Of a stretch of DNA of 64,000 nucleotides, positions 1 to 6,883 are shown in pieces. Made by a program: the position numbers and the translations under genes. Positions within the stretch are counted from its first letter, which is position 1. Each line of letters starts with the position of its first letter. Source of the stretch: Flavobacterium soli DSM 19725 (lineage in GTDB: Bacteria; Bacteroidota; Bacteroidia; Flavobacteriales; Flavobacteriaceae); assembly GCF_000422705.1 (NCBI RefSeq), contig NZ_AUGO01000002.1:62001-126000 (forward strand). Direction: 5' to 3'. The notes under the pieces are model-generated. The model was not told the origin of the DNA, did not search any database, and was given only the letters and a program-made list of their open reading frames with translations.

Positions 1-1322
1 AAGAACATTCGGAAAAGAGCCTGACAGAATATCTGCAGGAAATCATCGCCCTTAAAAAGAAAACCGACGAAGAAAAAAGGGAATACCTGCATGAAAATTG
101 GTTGGCGTTGAATTATTACGAACGCTTTGTTTTTACCAAATTAATTACAGGAAGTTTTAGAATTGGTGTAAGCCAAAAACTGATGACAAGGGCACTTTCG
201 AAAGCCGAAAATATCGAAGAAGATGCTTTGGCCTATAAATTAATGGGTGATTGGAATCCGAATACTATCACCTTTCAAGAATTGATTTTAGACGAAAAAA
301 GCAGTGATTATCTGTCGAAACCCTACCCATTTTATTTGGCCTATCCGATTGAAGGAGAAGTTTCTAATCTAGGAAACCCAGAAGATTGGAGTGCCGAACA
401 CAAATGGGATGGTATCCGATCGCAAACTATCATCCGTGATAACGAGATTTATGTATGGAGCAGGGGAGAAGAATTGGTTACCGATAAATATCCAGAGTTC
501 GCCTCTTTCATTGGAGTTATTCCCGATGGAACAGTAATCGACGGCGAGATTCTTCCTTTTTTAGACGGAGAAATCGGAACATTTAATGATTTGCAAACCC
601 GAATTGGTCGGAAAACAGTTTCGCAATCCATCTTGAAAAACAATCCGGTTATCATCAAAGCATACGATTTATTGGAATGGAAAGGAGAGGATATCCGGAA
701 CTTTCCTTTTGAAGAAAGACGACTTCTGCTCGAAAAATTATACGAAGAAATAAAAGATAAAAATTTACCGCTTCAACTTTCAGAACGCGTCACCTTTTCG
801 ACTTGGGAAGAGGTTGCGGAAGAAAGAATCCGTTCAAGGGAAATGAAAAGCGAAGGTTTGATGCTGAAGCGAAAAGATTCGCCATATCTCGTAGGACGAA
901 AAAAAGGCGATTGGTGGAAATGGAAAGTCGAGCCCTTAACCATCGATGCCGTCCTGACGTATGCCATGCGGGGTCACGGAAGACGCTCGAATCTGTTTAC
1001 CGATTACACCTTCGCTTTATGGCAAGACAACGAAAATGGCGAACGTGAATTGGTGACTTTCGCTAAAGCGTATTCAGGTTTAACGGATGCCGAATTCAGG
1101 ATGGTCGATGATTTCATCAAGAAAAACACACTCGAACGTTTTGGGCCTGTTCGAAGTGTGACACCGAAGTTGGTTTTCGAAATTGGCTTCGAGGGAATTT
1201 CATTGTCCAAACGACACAAAAGCGGAATTGCTACCCGTTTTCCAAGAATCCTCAGATGGCGAATCGACAAGAAAATTGAGGAAGCGAATTCTATTGAAGA
1301 TTTGAAGAGTATGATTGTTTGA
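1..1322 (+). CDS. ATP-dependent DNA ligase, ligase-associated repair type (5' end cut by window)
   Basis: This protein joins DNA nicks using ATP. The frame is open from base 3 with no stop, so the true start lies left of the window; the TTG at 102 is not the start. The adenylation motif KWDGIR has its nucleotide-accepting Lys at 402-404. EGLMLKR with the following WWKWK matches the later nucleotidyltransferase motifs, and RFPR near the C-terminus fits the OB-fold domain. An Lhr-like helicase and a PdeM-like phosphoesterase follow on the same strand, which is the gene set of the bacterial ligase-associated DNA damage response module (TIGR04120 type ligase). The usual exonuclease partner would be expected just upstream. 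It is probably not the main replicative ligase, which is normally the NAD-dependent LigA. Confidence 0.93.
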   Translation, partial: EHSEKSLTEYLQEIIALKKKTDEEKREYLHENWLALNYYERFVFTKLITGSFRIGVSQKLMTRALSKAENIEEDALAYKLMGDWNPNTITFQELILDEKSSDYLSKPYPFYLAYPIEGEVSNLGNPEDWSAEHKWDGIRSQTIIRDNEIYVWSRGEELVTDKYPEFASFIGVIPDGTVIDGEILPFLDGEIGTFNDLQTRIGRKTVSQSILKNNPVIIKAYDLLEWKGEDIRNFPFEERRLLLEKLYEEIKDKNLPLQLSERVTFSTWEEVAEERIRSREMKSEGLMLKRKDSPYLVGRKKGDWWKWKVEPLTIDAVLTYAMRGHGRRSNLFTDYTFALWQDNENGERELVTFAKAYSGLTDAEFRMVDDFIKKNTLERFGPVRSVTPKLVFEIGFEGISLSKRHKSGIATRFPRILRWRIDKKIEEANSIEDLKSMIV

Positions 1323-1394
1323 GTAAGGCAAGACAAAAGAGGCAAGAAACAAGAAGAAAGAACTTTGTGACTTAGCGTCTTTGCGAGATAACCA

Positions 1395-1424
1395 ACACAG
1401 ATTGCACAAATTAGCACAGATTTT
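1395..1424. repeat. Dispersed CACAGATT-type repeat
   Basis: Three CACAGATT-like units (CACAGATT, CACAAATT, CACAGATT) recur here at about 10-bp spacing. The stretch closely resembles the 30-bp arms that flank the GxxExxY gene at 10496-10525 and 10953-10982. No gene is associated with this copy. Its function is unknown; it looks like one member of a dispersed intergenic repeat family. Confidence 0.6.
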
Positions 1425-1442
1425 TAGCGAAAAAGCTTTGCG

Positions 1443-1458
1443 TCCCGAAGCTTCGGGA
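1443..1458. repeat. TCCCGAAGCTTCGGGA palindrome, copy 1
   Basis: This is a perfect 16-bp palindrome in the ligase-helicase gap. The same sequence occurs at 4075, 39680 and 39764, and a one-mismatch copy at 1550. All copies are intergenic. Confidence 0.8.
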
Positions 1459-1500
1459 TTGTGTAAAACCTTTGTGCTCTTTGTGGTTAAAAAAAGATTT

Positions 1501-1576
1501 AAACCATTAAGGGATTAAGTTTCATTAAGCTAATTCTTAATTTTTCTTATCCCGAAGTTTCGGGACTTAATGGTTC
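1501..1576. repeat. Nested inverted repeat holding palindrome copy 2
   Basis: AACCATTAAG at 1502-1511 pairs perfectly with CTTAATGGTT at 1566-1575. Just inside the right arm sits TCCCGAAGTTTCGGGA (1550-1565), a one-mismatch version of the dispersed palindrome. The structure lies directly before the helicase gene and could fold in RNA or single-stranded DNA. There is no T-tract, so it is not a standard terminator. Confidence 0.6.
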
Positions 1577-1597
1577 AAAACAAAATAAATATTTTAA

Positions 1598-4057
1598 ATG
1601 AACAGAGAACAACTTTTTAACCTAGCAAGCGACTGGTTCCGTCAACAAGGATGGAAACCCTTTCCGTTCCAAACACAAACTTGGACAGCTTTCTTGCAAG
1701 GTAAAAACGGCCTGCTAAACGCTCCAACAGGAAGTGGAAAAACATACGCCTTATGGTTGCCGATTGTTCTCGATTACATCAAAAAAAATCCTGATTATAA
1801 AGAAAAACACAAGCCCGGACTGAAAGCCATTTGGATAACGCCACTTCGGGCACTGTCGGTAGAAATCAAGCAATCTGCCGAAAGAATTGTGAATGATTTG
1901 GGTACACAAATGACAGTCGGGATTCGTTCTGGTGATACTTCGGCAAATGAAAGAGCCAAGCAAAAAGGAAAGATGCCTGATCTATTGGTGACAACACCAG
2001 AAAGTCTGCAATTGCTTTTGGCATCGAAAGGCTATGAAAAAACATTTAAAGATTGTTCGGCAATTGTCATTGATGAATGGCACGAATTATTGGGAACAAA
2101 ACGTGGCGTTCAAACGGAATTGGCATTATCCCGACTAAAAAAAATCGCTCCGAATATGCGAATCTGGGGGATTTCGGCAACAATCGGCAATTTGCAACAA
2201 GCTCAGGAAGTTTTACTTGGAATGGACTCGGAAGCTTATAAAAATTCGGTTTTAATCAAGGCGGTCATCAATAAAAAAATAAATGTCATTTCGATAATTC
2301 CGAACCAAATGGAAACCTATCCGTGGCGGGGTCACATGGGGTTGCACTTGGTGGATGAGGTGGCGAAAATCATCAAAGCTAGCCGAACAACGTTGCTATT
2401 TACCAATGTCCGTTCTGCTTGCGAGATATGGTTTCAAAGACTTTTGGAAAAATATCCAGAGTTTGCTGGCGAAATGGCGATGCACCATGGAAGCATCAAT
2501 AGGGAAACCCGACTTTGGGTGGAACAAGCCATTCGGGATGAAGAATTGAAAGTCGTGGTATGTACCTCAAGCCTGGATCTGGGTGTCGATTTTGCTCCAG
2601 TGGAAACGATTATTCAAGTGGGAGGTCCGAAAGGCGTTGCTCGGTTTTTACAACGTGCTGGACGAAGCGGTCATCAGCCAGGAAAAGAAAGCAATATTTA
2701 TTTTCTAGCAACCCATTCCATCGAATTGATTGAAGCTTCGGCCTTGAAAAAAGCAGTTAAAAATACGGTTGTCGAGGATCGAGTTCCGTATTTGAACAGT
2801 TGGGATGTCTTGGTGCAATACCTGAATACATTGGCTGTTTCCGATGGTTTTTTTCCTGATGAAATTTACGAAGAAGTGAAATCAACCTTTTGCTATCAAG
2901 CGATGACAAGGGAAAATTGGAACTGGATTTTGAACTTTATTGTCAACGGAAGCCAAAGTTTGCAGGCTTATGACGAATATAAAAAAGTAGAAATTGAAGA
3001 GGACGGTCGTTTTAAAATCAACAGCCGAATGATTGCCATGCACCACCGAATGCAGATTGGAACCATTGTGAGTGATGCAACTCTTAATGTGAAATTCATG
3101 GGTGGCGGTTTCATCGGAACTATTGAAGAATGGTTTATTTCCAAATTAAATCCTGGTGATACGTTCACGTTTGGTGGAAAAAAGTTAGAACTATACCGAA
3201 TAAAAAACATGCAGGTTTTGGTTCGAAAAGCTGATCCTTCAAAGAAATCGAGATTGGTGAGTTGGATGGGAGGACGGATGGCGCTTTCGGCTCAAATGAG
3301 TGAACTGCTTCGTCAGGAATTGTATCGGGCAAATACCGATGATTTATCGCCAGAATTAAAGGCTTTGCAACCGATGTTTCATAGGCAAAGAAAGGAATCA
3401 ATTGTTCCAAATGCCAATGAATTCTTGATTGAAACCTTTAAAACCAGAGAAGGTTACCACGCGATATTTTATCCATTTGAAGGTCGGTTTGTGCATGAAG
3501 CTTTGGCGAGTTTATTGGCGTATCGAATCAGTTTGCTTTCGCCGATAAGTTTTTCGTTGGCCTATAACGATTATGGTTTTGAATTGCTTTCCGACCAAGA
3601 AATCAATATGCAGGAAGTATTGGACAACAATCTTTTTTCAACAGATTATGTACATTCTGATTTGCAGAAAAGCTTGAATGCAACCGAAATGGCAAGAAGA
3701 AAATTCCGAGATATTGCCGTAATTGCAGGTTTGGTTTTTACAGGGATGCCAGGGAAAATGATCAAGACCAAACATTTGCAAAGTGGTTCGCAATTGCTTT
3801 TTGAAGTATTTAGGGATTATGAGCCCGAGAATTTATTGTTTCAGCAAGCCTATCGGGAAACGTTTGAACATCAGTTGGAAGAAGGCCGATTATTATTGGC
3901 TTTGGAACGAATTTCTAATCAAGAAATTGTTTGGAAAAGATGCGAAAAACCAACACCTTTCAGCTTTCCGATAATTACGGATAGACTTCGAGAAAAATTA
4001 TCGAGTGAAACGTTGGCAGAACGAATTAAAAAAATGACAGTTTCTTATATGAAGTAA
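1598..4057 (+). CDS. Ligase-associated DEXH-box helicase, Lhr-like
   Basis: This is a superfamily 2 DNA helicase of 819 residues. Walker A is APTGSGKT (K48), the Walker B box is DEWH (159-162), and QRAGRSGH marks motif VI in the second RecA domain. A long C-terminal region follows, as in Lhr proteins. It lies 275 bp behind the ATP-dependent ligase and ahead of a PdeM-type phosphoesterase. Together these are the ligase-associated DNA damage response genes known from many bacteria (TIGR04121 type). The protein probably unwinds or remodels damaged DNA or RNA-DNA hybrids for the ligase, but the exact substrate is not established. The ATG at 1598 gives a natural N-terminus just before the Q-motif-like FPFQTQTW. 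Confidence 0.94.
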   Translation: MNREQLFNLASDWFRQQGWKPFPFQTQTWTAFLQGKNGLLNAPTGSGKTYALWLPIVLDYIKKNPDYKEKHKPGLKAIWITPLRALSVEIKQSAERIVNDLGTQMTVGIRSGDTSANERAKQKGKMPDLLVTTPESLQLLLASKGYEKTFKDCSAIVIDEWHELLGTKRGVQTELALSRLKKIAPNMRIWGISATIGNLQQAQEVLLGMDSEAYKNSVLIKAVINKKINVISIIPNQMETYPWRGHMGLHLVDEVAKIIKASRTTLLFTNVRSACEIWFQRLLEKYPEFAGEMAMHHGSINRETRLWVEQAIRDEELKVVVCTSSLDLGVDFAPVETIIQVGGPKGVARFLQRAGRSGHQPGKESNIYFLATHSIELIEASALKKAVKNTVVEDRVPYLNSWDVLVQYLNTLAVSDGFFPDEIYEEVKSTFCYQAMTRENWNWILNFIVNGSQSLQAYDEYKKVEIEEDGRFKINSRMIAMHHRMQIGTIVSDATLNVKFMGGGFIGTIEEWFISKLNPGDTFTFGGKKLELYRIKNMQVLVRKADPSKKSRLVSWMGGRMALSAQMSELLRQELYRANTDDLSPELKALQPMFHRQRKESIVPNANEFLIETFKTREGYHAIFYPFEGRFVHEALASLLAYRISLLSPISFSLAYNDYGFELLSDQEINMQEVLDNNLFSTDYVHSDLQKSLNATEMARRKFRDIAVIAGLVFTGMPGKMIKTKHLQSGSQLLFEVFRDYEPENLLFQQAYRETFEHQLEEGRLLLALERISNQEIVWKRCEKPTPFSFPIITDRLREKLSSETLAERIKKMTVSYMK

Positions 4058-4074
4058 TTTTCACATCCTAACAG

Positions 4075-4090
4075 TCCCGAAGCTTCGGGA
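4075..4090. repeat. TCCCGAAGCTTCGGGA palindrome, copy 3
   Basis: This perfect palindrome lies 17 bp after the helicase stop. It is nested inside a weaker CCTAACAG...CTTGTTAGG pairing, so the region could form a hairpin at the 3' end of the helicase mRNA. Confidence 0.75.
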
Positions 4091-4140
4091 CAAAACTTGT
4101 TAGGTTTGTTTGAAGTCCTTTTGTTGGGGTTATTATAATA

Positions 4141-4167
4141 CCTAACAGGTTTTGAAAACCTGTTAGG
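4141..4167. repeat. 27-bp perfect palindrome with 13-bp arms
   Basis: The arm CCTAACAGGTTTT is followed by one central base and its exact reverse complement. It lies 20 bp before pdeM. The following bases are A-rich, not T-rich, so as a plus-strand terminator it is poor. It looks like a dispersed Bacteroidetes intergenic palindrome, or possibly a protein-binding or RNA-processing site. Confidence 0.75.
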
Positions 4168-4186
4168 ATACTAAAAAAAAACAGGG

Positions 4187-4828
4187 ATGACAATTACCAT
4201 AAAAATAAAATCACAAACCTTTATCTTGCATCCAAGTGGTGCTTTGTTTTGGGAAGATAGAAAAGCCCTTTTAATTTCAGATGTGCATCTGGGGAAGGTT
4301 TCGCATTTCAGGAAACACGGTGTTGCAATTCCGAATACTGCGGTTTCAAAAAACTTTCAAAGATTGACAGAAGTTGTAGATTATTTTGATCCAGAAAGCG
4401 TTATTTTTCTTGGAGATTTATTTCATAGTTCTAAAAATAGCGAATGGAATTTATTTGTAGAATGGTCGGATTGTTGTGTGGCAGAAATCATCTTGATTGC
4501 TGGAAATCACGATATAATTGGAAAGGAAAACTATGATAAAATTGGGGTGAAAATTTTCAAGGAATTGGAAATTGAAGATTTTTTATTGACGCATCATCCC
4601 ACAGAAAAGGAAGGTCTGTTTAATTTTTCTGGACATATTCATCCAGGAGTTTCATTAAGAGGTTTTGGGGGACATCACATAAAATTGCCTTGTTTTTTTC
4701 AGAAAGAAAATCAGATGATTTTACCTGCTTTTGGGGAATTTACAGGGAAATATATTATGGTTCCAGAGGGGAATGACTTGGTTTATGCAATTGCAAAGGA
4801 TGAGGTGATTTTAGTACAGAAACGTTAA
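4187..4828 (+). CDS. pdeM: Ligase-associated metallophosphoesterase PdeM
   Basis: This 213-residue calcineurin-like metallophosphoesterase shows the metal-binding series in order: SDVHLGK, GDLFHS, AGNHD, THHP and SGHIHPG. It follows the ligase and helicase on the same strand, so it is the phosphoesterase of the ligase-associated DNA damage response set (TIGR04123 type). The family is thought to cleave or trim DNA ends before ligation; that role is known for relatives and inferred here. No signal peptide is visible, so it should act in the cytoplasm. The ATG at 4187 fits the conserved N-terminus. Confidence 0.93.
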   Translation: MTITIKIKSQTFILHPSGALFWEDRKALLISDVHLGKVSHFRKHGVAIPNTAVSKNFQRLTEVVDYFDPESVIFLGDLFHSSKNSEWNLFVEWSDCCVAEIILIAGNHDIIGKENYDKIGVKIFKELEIEDFLLTHHPTEKEGLFNFSGHIHPGVSLRGFGGHHIKLPCFFQKENQMILPAFGEFTGKYIMVPEGNDLVYAIAKDEVILVQKR

Positions 4829-4946
4829 TCGGAAAAAATAAAGTTGATTTTTATTCTAATGCCCTAGCCCAGATTACTTCACAGGAAAATATTTTTCAAA
4901 AGAGTTCAGTGAACGTTGTTTGAAATGAAAAGCTGGAATTAGCTCC

Positions 4947-5333
4947 TTAATTTAAAGCAAATGGAGTGCTTAATTTGAAAGTAGGTACCATCACTCTAAA
5001 ACTTCTTGTTGTAGTAAAATTAATCATGTTGAAATAACCTTTCATCGAACCAAAAGGGGACGACAACAAACAACCCGAACTATAAGTGTGAGATTCTCCT
5101 GGTTTTAGCACTGGTTTCTTGCCAACAACTCCTTCGCCATCAACGAATTCTGTATCGTTGAGTGAATCAAAAATCTCCCAATGACGTGAAATGAGTTGAA
5201 CGGAATCCTTGCTATGATTTTCGATAGTGATCTCATAGCTAAAGGCAAAATGAATCTTATAGTTCTTGAAGTAGGTGCCTTCAAAACTAGTAAGAACCGA
5301 TATTTTAATACCTCTGGTGATTTGTGAAACCAT
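4947..5333 (-). CDS. apaG: ApaG domain protein
   Basis: This 128-residue protein matches the ApaG (DUF525) fold: an early ENHS segment, then ISRHWEIFDS, then KPGESHTYSSG and a C-terminal MKGYF. These small fibronectin-like proteins have been linked in enterobacteria to Co2+/Mg2+ efflux phenotypes, but the molecular role is unresolved. It runs leftward, with a TAATTTTG -7 box about 20 bp before its start. The upstream leftward gene encodes a T9SS plug-domain protein, about 100 bp away. Start and length fit the family. Confidence 0.93.
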   Translation of the reverse strand: MVSQITRGIKISVLTSFEGTYFKNYKIHFAFSYEITIENHSKDSVQLISRHWEIFDSLNDTEFVDGEGVVGKKPVLKPGESHTYSSGCLLSSPFGSMKGYFNMINFTTTRSFRVMVPTFKLSTPFALN

Positions 5334-5352
5334 ATCTGTTGAATAAGTGTAC

Positions 5353-5360
5353 CAAAATTA
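5353..5360 (-). promoter_or_regulatory. -7 box of apaG (TAATTTTG)
   Basis: On the minus strand this reads TAATTTTG, a perfect TAnnTTTG match, about 20 bp upstream of the apaG ATG. No clear TTG -33 element is seen. Confidence 0.45.
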
Positions 5361-5435
5361 CAAATTTTAATTTTGGAATTGCATTTTAGGGATATAAATT
5401 TTAGTTAAATGGTTTTGTAGCAGATTCTTATATTT

Positions 5436-6689
5436 TTAATTGATGATGTCAATCGAAGTTGCAATTCCTTTTCCAATAATTCGGTCATAACGTTGTCCGT
5501 TTTCACGATAATAAACGATTGCCGAATAATTGTTTTCAGTTTGATAAAAGTTGCCATCAATAGCATTTTGATGGTCGATTTTGCCATTTTTATCGGCAAT
5601 AGTATATTGGTAGTTGACAAATCCTTGCTTGACCATCAATGCCTTTTCATAAATGCCTTTATCCTTATTATACTCCATCTTATACTCCGGTGTCAAAGCA
5701 TAGTTGTTGAACATTCCGGTTACATAGATGTCGTTTTTGCCATAATAGGCTGGAGCACTGAGGGAGAAAAATACCCAGGCATAATCTGCTTCGATGGTAT
5801 TGTTTTCGGCGTTTAGGTTTCGGACTACGAAATTTCCATTTACGTCAGGAAAAAAAGTATAAGGAACATCAGCTCTTGGAGTATTGGTGAAAAGATGCGA
5901 ATTGTAGATTTCTTTTGCATCAACACGCGAAACACTGTTGTTGGCTGCTCGAATGTCTTTGTTGTCAAAAAATAAAAATTCGTTTCCACCCCAAAACTGG
6001 GTTTCTGCATCATATTTATAAATTAAATCATTGCCAATCGTGTACATCGGTTTTACATTTGTGATGGCGCCATTGAATTGTCCGTTTTGCATCAACAATA
6101 CTTTTACGTTTTGCAACGGAGTTTGAAATTGTATGGTTTGGGAACGAATGGCAAAGTCTAAATTTTGCTTGTAGTTGATTTCGTTTACATTTCGAGCCCT
6201 TTTTACTTGCATAGGAACCGATACTAATTCTTCATACAGGATAAATTTTCTACTGAAAACAACTTCTTTATTATCGTTTAAAATCTTGATGACATAGTTG
6301 CCACTTACTCTAAAACGCGTGAATTTATTGGGAAAAGTCAAATCATAATGCGAGTATAATTGCAGGGTATTGAAGGAGTTGGTATAGTTCTGAATCCTTT
6401 GATCGTCAAAACCATCGATATATTCTGCTTTAGATAATTGCGAAGGTTTCCAGTCGTAGTCACAATGGGTAATAGTATAAAAATAATTTGCTTCGTCTCC
6501 ATATAAATCGTCGAATTGGAACTGAAAGCTATCGTTCAGCCTAAAGAGTGGAATCGTGTTTTGATTGTTTTGAAGGAAAGTAACCGTCTTGATGTTATAG
6601 GGAGGATTGATTTCTTTTTCTTGAGCAAATAATTGACCAGTAGAGCAATAGAAAATTAGCAACAGTAAGGAATAGACTTTTTTAGACAT
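5436..6689 (-). CDS. T9SS plug-domain protein (DUF5103 family)
   Basis: This 417-residue exported protein begins with a signal peptide ending near LFAQ (about residue 23). The body shows the order expected for the DUF5103/T9SS plug family: an N-terminal domain with ITHCDYDWKPS, then a beta-rich C-terminal domain with GMFNNYALTPEYKM and QGFVNYQY. In Flavobacterium johnsoniae a protein of this kind plugs the SprA translocon of the type IX secretion system; I infer the same family here, not the same paralogue. Its neighbour apaG is downstream on the same strand. It fits the T9SS cargo proteins found elsewhere in the window. Confidence 0.85.
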   Translation of the reverse strand: MSKKVYSLLLLIFYCSTGQLFAQEKEINPPYNIKTVTFLQNNQNTIPLFRLNDSFQFQFDDLYGDEANYFYTITHCDYDWKPSQLSKAEYIDGFDDQRIQNYTNSFNTLQLYSHYDLTFPNKFTRFRVSGNYVIKILNDNKEVVFSRKFILYEELVSVPMQVKRARNVNEINYKQNLDFAIRSQTIQFQTPLQNVKVLLMQNGQFNGAITNVKPMYTIGNDLIYKYDAETQFWGGNEFLFFDNKDIRAANNSVSRVDAKEIYNSHLFTNTPRADVPYTFFPDVNGNFVVRNLNAENNTIEADYAWVFFSLSAPAYYGKNDIYVTGMFNNYALTPEYKMEYNKDKGIYEKALMVKQGFVNYQYTIADKNGKIDHQNAIDGNFYQTENNYSAIVYYRENGQRYDRIIGKGIATSIDIIN

Positions 6690-6883
6690 TTTAGAATTGA
6701 ATTTAATTTCAAAAAAGTAAAGATAGCAAATTACAATAACAACATTTCAGGAAATTTAGCATAGCGTTTGTTGGATTTAGTGCAATCTTCCAAATATATA
6801 AGGGTTTTCTGTTAAAAATAGTATAATAAAAAATATTTTTTGAAGTTATTATCTAAATTCGACAAAACAAAAAACAATTATTT

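Noticed and set aside
102..1322. Ligase starting at TTG 102 as a complete, N-terminally short protein
   Set aside because: The reading frame is open back to base 3 with ligase-like sequence, so the gene continues outside the window.
1004..1417. Minus-strand open frame of 137 codons over the ligase 3' end
   Set aside because: It lies mostly antisense to conserved ligase motifs and has no recognisable protein features.
4141..4167. Palindrome as a Rho-independent terminator for the helicase gene
   Set aside because: It is followed by A-rich, not T-rich, DNA on the plus strand and lies 84 bp after the stop.
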